Shown: positions 38,197 through 51,388, numbered from the stretch's first letter. The stretch: DNA of 64,000 bases from Cannabis sativa (GCF_029168945.1 NC_083602.1:46747442-46811441), one strand, 5' to 3'. Notes: generated by a model from the sequence alone, not told the origin. Numbers and translations are program-made.

Positions 38197-39383
38197 CATA
38201 TTTATTAATTGAACCATACAAAGTATCATAATTAACAAATATGCCCCTATAAACTCTTTCTTTACAATTTCGCCCTCACTTAGTGAAAATTTCACAAATA
38301 GACATAGTCTAATTTGAGAATTATAATTGATTAATCAAAACCAATTATATGAGTCTTACAAGCAATATTATCTCAACTAGTGGGGGGACCATGGGTCTAT
38401 ATAACCGAGCTTCCAATAAGTAGATCAAGAATTTATCACTAAAATTCACTAACTTATTAATTCTTCGTTGAATCCACGCATAGAACTTAGAACTGCACTC
38501 TCAGTATATAGAATGCTCTATATGTTCCACTATATAGACACATCATTAGTTATCCATTGTTATAATCCTAATGTGATCAATGATCCTCTATATGAATGAT
38601 CTACACTGTAAAGGGATTAGATTACCGTTACACCCTACAATGTATTTATTCCTTAAAACACTTAACCCCGTATAAATGATATTTCAGCTTATGTGAAATG
38701 AGTACTCCACCATTTATGTTCGTTTGGTCAAGCTCGAAGGAGATCATCCTTTGCTTACTATTCGCCAGATAGAAGCTATAGATTCCATGTTTATGATAGC
38801 GCTCCCACTCAATTGCACTACCGTGTTCCCAAAATGTACATATCACCCTGACCTAAAAGTAGGCTTAACTAACGAATCAAAGAACACGAATAGCCTTTCA
38901 AGATTGAGCCTAATCATATCAGGATTAAGATCATTTGATCTAGGATCAACTAGGCGATATTTACTTGAATAGATATTACGGTAAGTTTAATAAATCTAAG
39001 TCAAAGTTCAATATCAGTCCCTTCTGATGCATACTCCATGCATCCAACCTGAGCTTTACTTTAACCAATGCTCTGGAAAGAACATAGCATTTCTCCAAAT
39101 ACAAGTAAACTCTTGTTGTAGATTATCATATCAGTAAAACCCTATGTCTGATAAATCTAGGAAACTTTATTCACATAGTCATGTTTACTTTCCAATGTGT
39201 TGACAGCACAATAAACAGGATCAAGTATGTGAAAAGGGTTTCAGATGTATTCATACATTATGTACATATAATCATGAAATAAATCATGTGAACCATGCAA
39301 CATTAAATGTTATTTCTGATCTATATTAGTAAGTAAATCTGATTATATTGAAATGAGTTTTATTTAGGGCATAAAAACCAACA
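38197..39383 (-). repeat. 5' LTR of copia element N, right part
   Basis: This is the 1187 bp remaining after the gypsy insertion. It continues exactly from the TTTAT at 28497-28501 (repeated at 38192-38196) and ends ACCAACA at 39383. It matches 20229-21415 closely. Confidence 0.93.
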
Positions 39384-41311
39384 TCCTCAACTTAATTTTA
39401 AATTTAAATAAAATATTCAAATTTAAGTTAGATTTGAAAAATCAGTTAAAGTAACTAATTTATAACTTAAATAGGAATATTTAATTAAATAAGCTTCAAA
39501 AAGAATCTAGTTAGTTAAATTTTTTTATTTAATTAAATACAAGAAAAATACAGATAGTTTGTCTAGAAATAATATCTAAAACTAAGAGTGTTTTTCTTAA
39601 AATTAACTTTAAAATATTAAAAATGAAAATAAATTTCATATATTTTTAAAGTTAATCATGTTGCTAATCAATTTTATTAGGTTAAACTAATTTAATTAAC
39701 CTAGCACAGTTATTCAAATCAGGCAAATGGGCCTTCACAATTGGGGTAGTTCATGTGAGGGGGAGCTGGGTTAAGTATGTCGTACCCACTTCTAATGGCC
39801 CCCAACTCTCACACAAGGCCCAAAAGAGAGGAATTTAACCTTAAAATAAATAATTGTTATTAATTGAATAGGTCCAAAAACTAAATGGACCTAAATAAAA
39901 TCTATCATGGTGTGACATTTTATTTAGCAACAACCTATATGCATCTATATAATGAAATAAACATATAGGCTCACACACCCACACATTTGGATGGATCCTA
40001 TCATGTTGCTAGGTCATACACAGATGAAAGAAGGTTGTAAAATTTACCTATTACAAATTATTTACTTGACCTATCGTCAATTGAACCATGGGTTAAAATC
40101 AGATCATTGGATCTGTCAACAAGTTAACCATGGCAATTTAGGTCAAGCAATAATAGGTTTTATAAAACTTAGAAACAAGCTAAAACACATACTCCTGCAA
40201 CAAGGCTAGCTAGATAGTTGGATGTAGGATTTATTTAATTTTAAATAATTAAATTTCGAAAAAATAATTAAATAATAAAAAAAATATATATTTTCGAAAT
40301 TAATAAAATAATATTTAAAATTAAACCTACAATTTTTGAAAAATTAGGTTCCAACTAACCTAAATATCATTTAAAAAAAAATTTGCTAACTACCTTTAAA
40401 AAATTAATGTTATTTTATAAATTAAATATTCAATAAAAATTAAAAAAGATAAATAAATATCTTCTTCAGATTTTATGATTTAATTTAAATAAATAAAATA
40501 ACAAAATTTAAAAGTTAGAAAAATATCTTATTTCTATTCAAAATATCATGATTATAGTTATCTTATTTTAAATTTAAATAAGGTCAAATTAAAAAAATAT
40601 CTGACCATAAATTTAAAAATAAGATAAGATATAATCAAATTTAAAAATAAGATAAAAAATCAAGCAAAAAGATAGATTTTTACTTGTTTTCAAATTCAAA
40701 TTACACTAATATCTAAGATTTGAAAATTGAAAAATAAAAATCTAAATACAAAACTACACAAAAAAATTGGAAGTTAAATCCATGAAATAGCATGAAAAAT
40801 CGAAGAAAAACAAAAAAAAAATGCGAGCTGTACGGACAGTATGCTGTGCATACTGCCCGCGCGCGCAGGTGGGAGTGCACAGCCGAGAAAACTCGGCGCA
40901 GGGGGAATCTGCTGCACGTCCGCACGCGGAGAAGGGGTTTCAGACACCCCTGGGCGTGTTGCTCGGACAAAACCTTGTCCGAACACGCGTCTGACCGAGG
41001 ATCACTCGGTTCCGCGCGAGTGGGTGAGTGCATCATCCCGATATTTTTTCGAAACTTCAAAAAAACATAACTAATTCAAATTAAATCAAAATTGATTTTT
41101 GTAAAAAAGTAAATTGCTTAATTTTTTCCATACTATCCAACAAAAATAATTCTAGAAACAGAATTTCAATTATTTTTGACGAAAATTCACAAACATCAAT
41201 CAATCATCATATAACACACAACACAACATGAAACCATCCAAAACACAAACAAATCGTTTAAAAGTCCAAATTTCTTGCAAGAAAATCAATTACCATGACT
41301 CTGAGGCCACT
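39384..41311 (-). other. Copia Z leader, primer-site-proximal part
   Basis: This is non-coding, AT-rich sequence like the corresponding part of N. It starts with the TCCTC target duplication (39384-39388). Near 39720-39840 is the conserved 'GGCCTTCACAATTGGGG' block. A GC-rich island at about 40829-41042 stands out sharply and consists of perfect stem-loops (40837-40855, 40882-40897, 40963-40982, 40994-41010). The primer site lies at about 41291-41311 (minus strand AGTGGCCTCAGAGTCATGG, one base off the N version). ORFs in the island (for example 40713-41060 minus) overlap on both strands and show no family motif. Confidence 0.75.
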
Positions 41312-43210
41312 TGTTGGAATTTATTTTACCAGGATCTTAGATCTACTCACAAGTATGTTGTTTAACACCCTAAATATGAACTTTCTAAAACGATAAATAA
41401 ACACATATAAAGTTAAGAAAACCTTACATTGGTTGCAGCGGAATAATGTCTCCTTCCACTTAGATCTCTAACCCTTGTATCCTTTCTGTCGCAGAGTATT
41501 ATCAAGATCTGAGCCCGAATGTCCTTCTCTTTGTGTGTGATCCTTCACAGTCTTCCAATCTATGATTGAGGTACCACTTGCTGTGTGTGGGCACTACTCT
41601 ATCACTAAGGGTTTCAAAATTATGAAGAGGAAAAGAGAGAGGGTTAAGTTCGGCTATAGAGAGAGAGGGAAGGCTCAGTTTTCTGAAAAAGTAATTTTCT
41701 CATAGAAAGCTTGGAAGCTTGTTGAAAACTTGTTATTTGACTGAGCCATCACTTTCTATTTATAGGCAACTACTAAGTTTAGGTTAGTAATTATTTGGCA
41801 TTAAAATAATGAAAATATAAATTTGAAAAACATGCTTAAGTGGCCGGCCAAGGTGTCTAATGGGCCTCACTTGGTTTTTGCAGTTATCACAATTTTTATT
41901 TCTATTTTCTCAAAAACGCCAATTTTCCAGTTCTAACCATTTAAATGCCAAAACTAATTATTTAATAACTAAAATAGATTATTAAATAATATTGTCATTT
42001 AATTTAATTATTAATTAGACATATAAAGTCTATTAATTAATAAATAAACCTAGAATCTCTTTTCTTTACAATTTCACCCCTACTTAGTGAAAATTCACAA
42101 ATCAGACATAGTCTAACTTTAGAATTATAATTGATTAATCACAAATCAATTATTGAGTCTTACAAGCAGTATAGTCTCAACTAGAATGGGGATCATGGAT
42201 CTATATGCTGAGCTTCCAATAAGTGAACCGAATTCACTAAGTAAATCCCTACTTATTAATTCCTCGTTGAATCCACTCTTAGAACTTAGAATTGCACTCT
42301 CAGACTTATATAGAGCATATTATATGTTCCATGATATAGATATGCTATCTCATTTAACCATTGTTACAATCTTATTGTGATCAAAGATCCTCTATATACA
42401 TGTTTTACATCGAGATGGGATAATTTTACCGTTTACACCCCTCAACATATTTTGCCCCTTAAAACACTTAGCTACCTGTAAATGATGTTTAGTGATCTAA
42501 GAATTAGTCAGTTAAACAAGAGCTCATCCATTTACTTCTATTTAGCTAAGCTCGAAGGGAATCATCACTTGACTTCTATACACCAGTAGAAGCTATAGAT
42601 TCCATATTTATGTTCAGCACTCCCACTCAATCATACTATCATGTTCCCAAAATATACGTATCACCCTGACCCAAAAGTAGGCTTAACTAATAAATCAAAG
42701 AACATGAATAGTACTCTTGAGTTGAGCCTCAGCATATCAGGATTTAGATTCTTTTAATCTTAAGATCAACTACTAATATTGACTTGGAAACATATATATA
42801 ACGGTAAGTTTGTAATATCTTAACTTAGTTGCAATATCGGTCCAGTCCAATGTATACTCCATACATTCGAAACTAGTATACTCTACTAATGTCCTGGAAA
42901 GAACATAACACTTACTCCAAGTGTAAGTACACATCATCGCTGATTATCAAATTAGTGTAAATCCAAATCACTGATGAAACAGGGACTTAGTCTTTTGATT
43001 CATATAATCACAATCACATTCCACTGTGTTGACGATACTGTAATTGTGAATAAACATATGATCTGGACTTAACAGATTTTGTGTGTAAATGTAATAAACA
43101 TATTAAACCATTAGCATGTAAAATTCATGCAAACATAAATCACTTCAAATTACTTATATTGATAACTAATCAGATTGTAAAGGGTTTTATTTAGGGCACA
43201 AAACCCAACA
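41312..43210 (-). repeat. 5' LTR of copia element Z
   Basis: The LTR has TGTTGG...CCAACA ends and is 1899 bp. It is clearly related to but more diverged from the N/Y LTRs, consistent with an older insertion. The promoter word TATAAATA is the complement of 41757-41764. Satellite resumes directly at 43211 with GGGACCTAGG. Confidence 0.92.
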
Positions 43211-44955
43211 GGGACCTAGGAAACAAAACTAGGACCGGGACCTAGTACCCGACCTAGACCCGAACTTGAACCTAGGACCCAGCTCCTAACCCCGCACTAG
43301 AAATGGAACCAGACTGGGACCCGAGATTGGGATCTAGATCTGGACCCAAGTCTTGGACGAAACCCATAGTTGGTGTCTGGATTTGGGACCCAGCCCTGGA
43401 CCCGAACCCTGAAAAGGACCCGAACCCACACCCGACCTGAACCGAGTCCACAACCCAAAAGTGGACCCGAACCTGTACCCTGCGACCCAAAATTGGAACA
43501 AAAACCGGAAGTTGACCGGGACTGGAACTAGGTTTTGGACTTCCAATCAAAACTGAAACTGGATATAGATCCAGAACTGTAACCGGACCAGGTCCCGGAC
43601 TCCAAATCAAACCTAGACCTGAATTGGGAGCCGAACCCGGATCCCAACCCAAACCTGGACTCTAGACCTGAACCCGAACCTGAACTCAGACCCAAACATG
43701 GAACCAGACTAGGGACACAGAACCAGGATCGGGACCTAGAACAGCACCCCAGGCTCGATCCCGAACCCAAACTCTGAAATGGGACCTGGGACCTGAACTA
43801 GAACTAGACGGAGACCCGAGACAGTGATCCAAATCTTGACTCGGGATTCAGGTAACGAGGCCTGGAACAAACCAGTAGTCAGTGTCTAGATCTGGGACTC
43901 AGACTAGGACCAGAACCTAGACGAAGAACCAAAACTAAACCCAGACCTAGACTTGGGACCCAAAATTAGAACCTAAACTAGAATCGCCGAACCAGGACCC
44001 TAGAACAAGACTAGGACCGTGACCAGGACCCAGACCCAGACCTAGAACCGAACACAGACCTAGCCTCAGACCCAAACTGAGACTGGAACTCAGGCCCGGA
44101 CACGGTCGTGTACCCAGACCAGAACTGAGACCCGGACTTGGACGTAAATCTAGGTTTCGATCCCAAACACAGACTTGGACCTAGATAGGGACCCGGATAC
44201 GAAGCTGGACTCGGACCAAGACCCAGACTGGGATCGAAATGGTGGACCTAGATCTAAACCGAGATCCTGACCCAGACCCAAACTTGGACCCGCACTCGGG
44301 ACCTAAACTTTGACTTGGACCCGAACCTAGACCAAGATTGGTGTCCAGACCTTGACACAAACCCAGACACAGACTCGGACCCGAAATCAAACACCCACAC
44401 CTAGAATCAGACCCAAAGCTAGACCCGAACATGAACCGAAACTCGAACCCATACCAAGATCAGAACAAAGGACTTAGACCCAGAAATGAATCCAGACTCA
44501 GATTGGGATTTGAACTTAGGACTCAGACCCAACCTAGACCAAGACCCAGGACACGAACCCAAACCCGGAGCCTGATCTGGACCTAGACTGAAATCTGGAC
44601 TTGAACCCAAACTCAGACCAGGACTCGAACTTCGACCCAAACTCAAATCCAAACTCGAACTCAGAATCGCAAATGGAACTAAAATCAAACTAGGACTAGG
44701 ACTTGGACCAGGACCTAAGCCCAAACGCGAATCCAGATCAAAACCCAAACAGAGACCTTAACCCGAACCGAGACTAGGGGTCGAAGCCGAACCTAGACCG
44801 GGACCCGAACCCACACAATAACCGAGACCTGGACCAAGAATCATGATAGGGACCTGGGAAACAGAACTAGGACCGGGACCTAGTACCCGACCTAGACCCG
44901 AACTTGAACCTAGGACCCAGCTCGTGACTCGGCAGCAGAAATGTAACCAGACTGG
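43211..44955. repeat. Degenerate hexamer satellite, block 3
   Basis: This has the same R-A-C-Y-Y-R composition and landmarks as the main array (near 43366 and 43875, 509 bp apart). Its first ~265 bp repeat unit positions already present at the end of the main array (15741-15996), so the two sides of the Z nest overlap rather than abut. ORFs on the minus strand are dipeptide artefacts. The block ends at the first base of element X. Confidence 0.9.
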
Positions 44956-46787
44956 TGTTGGGTTTTGTGCTGTAAATAAAACCCATTTTAATATAATCAT
45001 ATTTACTTATTAATAAAGATCAGAAATAACATTTTATGTTGCATGGTTCACATGATTTATTTCATGATTATATATATAATGTATGAATTCTATTTAAATC
45101 CAGAACATATGAATTTGTTAAAGATTATAGTGTTGTCATCACAGTGGAATATAATCTTCATTATATGTTCGAAAGTTTATTCCCTAATTTGTGAGTTCAC
45201 TGGATTTAGACTGACATGATAATCAGCGATAGGTATTCTTACACCTTGGAAAAGTGTTATGTCCTTTCCAGGACATTGGCAAAGTTTACCAGTATCGGAT
45301 GTATGGAGTATACATTGGAAGGGACCGATATTGAACTTTGATTGGATATATTAAAATTTACCGTAATATCTATTTAATTCAATATCACCTGTTGATCCTA
45401 GATCAAATGATCTGGTTAGGTTCGATCTTAAGAGTACTATACATGTTCTTTGATTTGTTAGTTAAGCCTACTTTTGGGTCAGGGTGATACGTACATTTTG
45501 GGAACATGATAGTATAATTGAGTGGGCGCGCTACCATAAACATGGTGTCTATAACTTCTATAGGAATTTAGAAGTGAAACGATGATATCCTTCGAGCTTG
45601 GCTAAACAGAGATAAATAGTGGAGATCTCATTTCACTTCGCTGAAATATCATTTATACGGAGCTAAGTTTTTTAAGGATAAAATACATTGAAGGTGTAAC
45701 GGTAATTTAGTGCCTATTCAATGTAGATCATCTATTAGAGGGTCATTGATCAAATTAGGATTATAACAATGGATAACTAATGACGTATCTATATCATGAA
45801 ACATATAGAGCGTTCTATATGACTGAGAGTGCAATTCCAAGTTCTAAGTGTGGATTCAATAAGGAATTAATAAGTTAGGGAATTAACTTGGTAAATTCAG
45901 TTCGACTTATTGGAAGCTCGGTTATATAGACCCATGGTCCCCATGCTAGTTGAGACCATACTGCTTGTAAGACTCAGTTAATTGATTTTGATTAATCAAT
46001 TATAATTCTAAAGTTAGACTATGTCTACTTTATGAATTTTCACTAAGCAAGGGCGAAATTGTAAAGAAAAGAGATTCTAGGTTTATTTATTAATTAAGAG
46101 ACTTTATATGTCTAAATTAATAAATATATTAAATGACAATATATTTAATAATTAATTTTTAGTTATTAAATAATTAGAATTGGCATTTAAATGGTTAAAT
46201 TGGAAAATTGGAAGTTTTGAGAAAATGGGAATGAGAAATAATAAAATGGGAAAGTTGCAAAGTGAGGCCCAATTTCCTTAAATGGCCGCCCACTATGCAA
46301 AAGGTTTACCATTTTATTTTTCCATTATTTTAATTCCATACAATTCTAACCTAAACCTAGAAGGCATTCTATAAATAGAAAGTGTTGGCTTCAGGAAACT
46401 CATGACTTTGCACATTGTTTCTTTCAGAAAAAGCCATGCGCCACCCTCTCTCTCGTTTCTTCTCTTCAAAATTTCAAAAATTCCTTGAGTGATAGAGTAG
46501 TGCCCACACACATCAAGTGGTACCTCAATCATAGTGTGTAAGACTGTGGAGAATCAGCATCAAAGAAGGAGAGAAAGAGATCCAGGTTCAGATCTTGGTG
46601 ATGCTCTGCTACAGAAAGGAATCAAGGGCTAGAGATCTGAACGAAAGGAGTCATTATATTCAGCTGCACCCAATGTAAGGTTTTCTTAAACTCTTATGTG
46701 TTTATTTTATTGTTTTAGAATTCATATTAGGGTGTTAATAAAACATACTTGGTAGTAAATCTAGATCCTGGTAAAATATTTCCAAAA
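44956..46787 (+). repeat. 5' LTR of copia element X (type A)
   Basis: The LTR is 1832 bp, starts TGTTGGGTTTTGTGC and ends TTTCCAAAA (a mutated CCAACA). TATAAATA lies at 46370-46377, followed by a CT-rich leader. It is diagnosed as 'type A' by 'CCATGCTAGTTGAGACCATA' near 45940. The satellite next to it ends ACCAGACTGG. Confidence 0.9.
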
Positions 46788-48174
46788 ACTGGCACCAGAG
46801 CCATGGTAATGATTTACTTTCATGAAATATGAATTGAAACGATGTTTTGTGTTGATTTGGATGGTTTCATGTTGGTTTATGTGCATATGTGATGAATGTA
46901 TCTGTTGTACGAATTTTTTCCATGAAAAATATTTTTTCTATTTTTTAAAATATTTAATTTGGATTCCTTGTGAAAAATTAAGAAATTTTGTTTTTTATGG
47001 AACTCGATTCTGATAAAAATTGAAAAAGTTATGAATTTTGGAAAATTGGGATTCAAGGCTGTCGAGTGGGTGCTCGTGAGCACCAGGCACTCGGACTAGA
47101 GCCCCCCATCCGCGAGCATTACACGCCCAGACGGCCCTGCACCTCCCCCACGATGACCCTTCCAGCGCCGAGGATTCTCGGCGCCTCCCCCTGCTCTGCG
47201 CGCATTTTGGGTGTCATGCAGCCTTTGGAGGCTGCACGTGCAGCCTCCTGGTCAGCCACCTTCCCAAATCCGATTTTGGGGATTGTTTCCCAAAATTTAA
47301 TTTTTCCAATATTAAATATTTCTAATTTAAAATATTTACAATTATGGTAAGATATAAAAATTTGTTAACTTCTTTAATATTTATATATTATTTAATTATA
47401 AGATTAGATATTTTGATATTTAACATATTTGAAATTAAAAGATAACCTTGTCTTTTTTATTTAAAATATTATATTAAAATTATCTTATATGACAAATTAA
47501 ATATTTAATAAATTTGAAATTAACATAGATATTTTTATAGATACACTTACCATAATATTTTTCAATTCAAAAGTTTGTTATTTTGTTAAATATTTAATTA
47601 TTTATAAATTATAAGTTTAGAAATAATATTTTTCTATATATATCATTTTTTTTCCTTATTGGAAATTTATAAATAATATCTTAAATATTTAAATAACTTA
47701 GATATTTTGTAGAAATTTGAATATTGCTTAATTCAGGATATTTTGACATATAATTTTGGTAATTATTATTTATTTATTATTTTATTCCTAAAATAATACC
47801 TATTGAACCAAATCTATTTTAAAATTGGTTTATTTTATTAAATTATAAGATTTGAAAGTGATATTGAAAATTCTTTCTTTCAAATCATTGATCTTATTTG
47901 ATATTTAATTTAATTTGATTCAAATAAACCTAGATATTTTAAAATTAGTTTCTTTATTTTGAGATTTTAAGGTTTGTTTTTAACAACCCTAAATTCTTCA
48001 AAATTTAATTGGTTAGTTTAAAAATAATAATTTAATTATATTAATATTTTATTTCACATCTGTTACATGGACAATGCTTGTTTAATTATATTGTTTATTC
48101 AAAAAAAATTTTTACACACATATTATTTATTTGATCTAAATTGCTATGATTAACTTGTTGACAGTGTTGGGTTT
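46788..48174 (+). other. Copia X leader, copy 1, with GC stem-loop island
   Basis: The primer site starts at 46790. A GC-rich island at 47059-47272 holds perfect stem-loops: CGAGTG/CACTCG around GGTGCTC-GT-GAGCACC (47063-47093), an 8-bp stem with a GATT loop at 47165-47184, and a perfect 22-nt palindrome at 47227-47248. The rest is AT-rich and ends with GACAG (48170-48174), Y's target duplication. The 94-codon frame at 47066-47350 lies over the island and is not a recognisable protein. Confidence 0.75.
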
Positions 48175-50011
48175 TATGCCCTAAATAAAACTCATTTCAA
48201 TATAATCAGATTTACTTATTAATATAGATCAGAAATAACATTTAATGTTGCATGGTTCACATGATTTATTTCATGATTATATGTACATAATGCATAAATT
48301 CATCTGAAACCCTTTTCACATACTTGATCTTATTTATTGTGCCGTCAACACATTGGAAAGTAAACATGACTATGTGAATAAAGTTTCCTAGATTTATCAG
48401 ACACAGGGTTTTACTGATATGATAATCTACAACAAGAGTTTACTTGCATTTGGAGAAGTGCTATGTTCTTTCCAGAGCATTGGTTAAAGTAAAGCTCAGG
48501 TTGGATGCATGGAGTATGCATCGGAAGGGACCGATATTGAACTTTGACTTAGATTTAATTAATCTTACCGTAAAATCTATTCAAGTCAATATCGCCTAGT
48601 TGATCCTAGATCAAATGATCTTAATCCTGTTATGATTAGGCTCAATCTTGAAAGGCTATTCGTGTTCCTTGAATTGTTAGTTAAGCCTACCTTTTGGTCA
48701 GGGTGATACGTACTTTTTGGGAACACGGTAGTGCAATTGAGTGGGAGCGCTATCATAAACATGGAATCTATAGCTTCTATCTGGCGAATAGTAAGCAAAG
48801 GATGATCTCCTTCGAGCTTGACCAAACGAACATAAATGGTGGAGTACTCATTTCACATAAGCTGAAATATCATTTATACGGGGTCAAGTGTTTTAAGGAA
48901 TAAATACATTGTAGGGTGTAACGGTAATTTAATCCCTTTACAGTGTAGATCATTCATATAAAGGATCATTGATCACATTAGGATTATAACAATGGATAAC
49001 TAATGATGTGTCTATATGGTGGAACATATAGAGCATTCTATATAACTGAGAGTGCAATTCTAAGTTCTATGCGTGGATTCAACGAAGAATTAATAAGTTA
49101 GTGAATTTTAGTGCTAAATTCTTGATCTACTTATTGGAAGCTCGGTTATATAGACCCATGGTCCCCATGCTAGTTGAGACCATACTGCTTGTAAGACTCA
49201 GTTAATTGATTTTGATTAATGAATTATAATTCTAAAGTTAGACTATGTCTACTTTATTAATTTTCACTAAGCAAGGGCGAAATTGTAAAGAAAAGAGATT
49301 CTAGGTTTATTTATTAATTAAGAGACTTTATATGTCTAAATTAATAAATATATTAAATGAAAATATATTTAATAATTAATTTTTATTTATTAAATAATTA
49401 GAATTGGCATTTAAATGGTTAAATTGGAAAATTGGAAGTTTTGAGAAAATGGGAATGAGAAATAATAAAATGGGAAAGTTGCAAAGTGAGGCCCAATTTC
49501 CTTAAATGGCCGCCCACTATGCAAAAGGTTTACCATTTTATTTTTCCATTATTTTAATTCCATACAATTCTAACCTAAACCTAGAAGGCATTCTATAAAT
49601 AGAAAGTGTTGGCTTCAGGAAACTCATGACTTCCCACATTGTTTCTTTCAGAAAAAGCCATGCGCCACCCTCTCTCTCGTTTCTTCTCTTCAAAATTTCA
49701 AAAATTCCTTGAGTGATAGAGTAGTGCCCACACACATCAAGTGGTACCTCAATCATAGTGTGTAAGACTGTGGAGAATCAGCATCAAAGAAGGAGAGAAA
49801 GAGATCCAGGTTTAGATCTTGGTGATGCTCTGCTACAGAAAGGAATCAAGGGCTAGAGATCTGAACGAAAGGAGTCATTATATTCAGCTGCACCCAATGT
49901 AAGGTTTTCTTAAACTCTTATGTGTTTATTTTATTGTTTTAGAATTCATATTAGGGTGTTAATAAAACATACTTGGTAGTAAATCTAGATCCTGGTAAAA
50001 TATTTCCAACA
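48175..50011 (+). repeat. Chimeric LTR (type B 5' part, type A 3' part)
   Basis: The LTR is 1837 bp, with TGTTGGG...CCAACA ends. Up to about 49130 it matches Y's LTR (for example 'GTGCTAAATTCTTGATCTAC' just before the switch). From about 49163 it matches X's LTR ('CCATGCTAGTTGAGACCATA'). The exchange lies in shared sequence around 'GGAAGCTCGGTTATATAGAC'. TATAAATA lies at 49594-49601. Confidence 0.88.
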
Positions 50012-51388
50012 ACTGGCACCAGAGCCATGGTAATGATTTACTTTCATGAAATATGAATTGAAACGATGTTTTGTGTTGATTTGGATGGTTTCATGTTGGT
50101 TTATGTGCTTATGTGATGAATGTATGTGTTGTACGAATTTTTTCCATGAAAAATATTTTTTCTATTTTTGAAAATATTTAATTTGGATTCCTTGTGAAAA
50201 ATTAAGAAATTTTGTTTTTTATGGAACTCGATTCTGATAAAAATTGAAAAAGTTATGAATTTTGGAAAATTGGGATTCAAGGCTGTCGAGTGGGTGCTCG
50301 TGAGCACCAGGCACTCGGACTAGAGCCCCCCATCCGCGAGCATGACACGCCCAGACGGCCCTGCACCTCCCCCACGATGACCCTTCCAGCACCGAGGATT
50401 CTCGGCGCCTCCTCCTGCTCTGCGCGCATTTTGGGTGTCATGCAGCCTTTGGAGGCTGCACGTGCAGCCTCCTGGTCAGCCACCTTCCCAAATCCGATTT
50501 TGGGGATTGTTTCCCAAAATTTAATTTTTCCAATATTAAATATTTCTAATTTTAAATATTTACAATTATGGTAAGATATAAAAATTTGTTAACTTCTTTA
50601 ATATTTATATATTATTTAATTATAAGATTAGATATTTTGATATTTAACATATTTGAAATTAAAAGATAACCTTGTCTTTTTTATTTAAAATATTATATTA
50701 AAATTATCTTATATGACAAATTAAATATTTAATAAATTTGAAATTAACATAGATATTTTTATAGATACACTTACCATAATATTTTCAAATTCAAAAGTTT
50801 GTTATTTTGTTAAATATTTAATTATTTATAAATTATAAGTTTAGAAATAATATTTTTCAATATATATCATTTTTTTTCCTTATTGGAAATTTATAAATAA
50901 TATCTTAAATATTTAAATAACTTAGATATTTTGTAGAAATTTGAATATTGCTTAATTCAGGATATTTTGACATATAATTATGGTAATTATTATTTATTTA
51001 TTATTTTATTCCTAAAATAATAACTATTGAACCAAATCTATTTTAAAATTGGTTTATTTTATTAAATTATAAGATTTGAAAGTGATATTGAAGATTCTTT
51101 CTTTCAAATCATTGATCTTATTTGATATTTAATTTAATTTGATTCAAATAAACCTAGATATTTTAAAATTAGTTTCTTTATTTTGAGATTTTAAGGTTTG
51201 TTTTTAACAACCCTAAATTCTTCAAAATTTAATTGATTAGTTTAAGAATAATAATTTAATTATATTAATATTTTATTTCACATCTATTACATGGAAAATG
51301 CTTGTTTAATTATATTGTTTATTCAAAAAAAAATTTTACACACATATTATTTATTTGATCTAAATTGCTATGATTAACTTGTTGACAG
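50012..51388 (+). other. Copia X leader, copy 2
   Basis: This is a near-identical repeat of 46788-48174. It includes the primer site (TGGCACCAGAGCC), the GC stem-loop island (about 50282-50495) and the 22-nt palindrome at 50451-50472. One stem base of the GATT-loop hairpin differs (CACCGAG instead of CGCCGAG), weakening that stem. It ends with GACAG at 51384-51388. There is no gene. Confidence 0.8.

Larger units (their letters stand above)
19521..39383 (-). mobile_element. Copia element N (minus strand), LTR-complete, non-autonomous, split by gypsy element G
   Basis: N has a 3' LTR at 19521-21415 and a 5' LTR at 27794-28501 plus 38197-39383. With the gypsy insertion and its TTTAT duplication removed, both LTRs are 1895 bp. 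Flanking TCCTC duplications sit at 19516-19520 and 39384-39388. A polypurine tract (AAGTGGGAGTT on the minus strand) abuts the 3' LTR, and a primer site (TGGCCTCAGAGCCATGG, minus strand, about 27776-27792) abuts the 5' LTR. The internal region is 6378 bp. No gag or intact pol remains, so movement must have relied on proteins from another copy. Its total length without G, about 10.17 kb, nearly equals that of element Y. Confidence 0.9.
15997..43210 (-). mobile_element. Copia element Z (minus strand), 3'-truncated host of the nested insertions
   Basis: Z reads right to left. It has a 5' LTR (41312-43210), a primer-binding site next to it (about 41291-41311), a long AT-rich leader (39384-41311 continuing at 17862-19515), a gag remnant (16995-17861) and then protease and integrase traces (15997-16994). 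It ends abruptly at 15997 with no polypurine tract or 3' LTR. Its leader was split by element N at the target TCCTC (19516-19520 and 39384-39388). Joining across N gives the same order seen uninterrupted in N itself near 25950-25990. Z is therefore the oldest layer of this nest and has lost its 3' half. Confidence 0.85.
46788..51388 (+). repeat. 3.2-kb tandem duplication of LTR plus leader
   Basis: Leader copies 46788-48174 and 50012-51388 are nearly identical, as are the LTR halves beside them. The start-to-start distance between the chimeric LTR and Y's 5' LTR is 3214 bp. Both leader copies end in GACAG followed by a type-B LTR start. This is the product expected from one unequal crossover between X's LTR and Y's 5' LTR. 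Confidence 0.85.

Noticed and set aside
40713..41060. A Cys/Arg-rich 115-codon ORF in the Z leader as a possible small secreted protein
   Set aside because: It spans the hairpin island, with overlapping open frames on both strands (40792-41070, 40841-41074), and has no counterpart in N, X or Y.
47066..47350. A 94-codon ORF repeated at 50290-50574 with apparent conservation
   Set aside because: The two copies belong to a recent tandem duplication. The ORF covers the GC stem-loop island, competes with open frames on the other strand, and is absent from N, Y and Z leaders.
48694..48903. A 69-codon ORF present identically in several places (51917, 60192) and its antisense 79-codon ORF
   Set aside because: These lie in the LTR, and similarity between copies is at DNA level with no codon bias or motif. 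Older LTRs (X, Z) have lost the frames.
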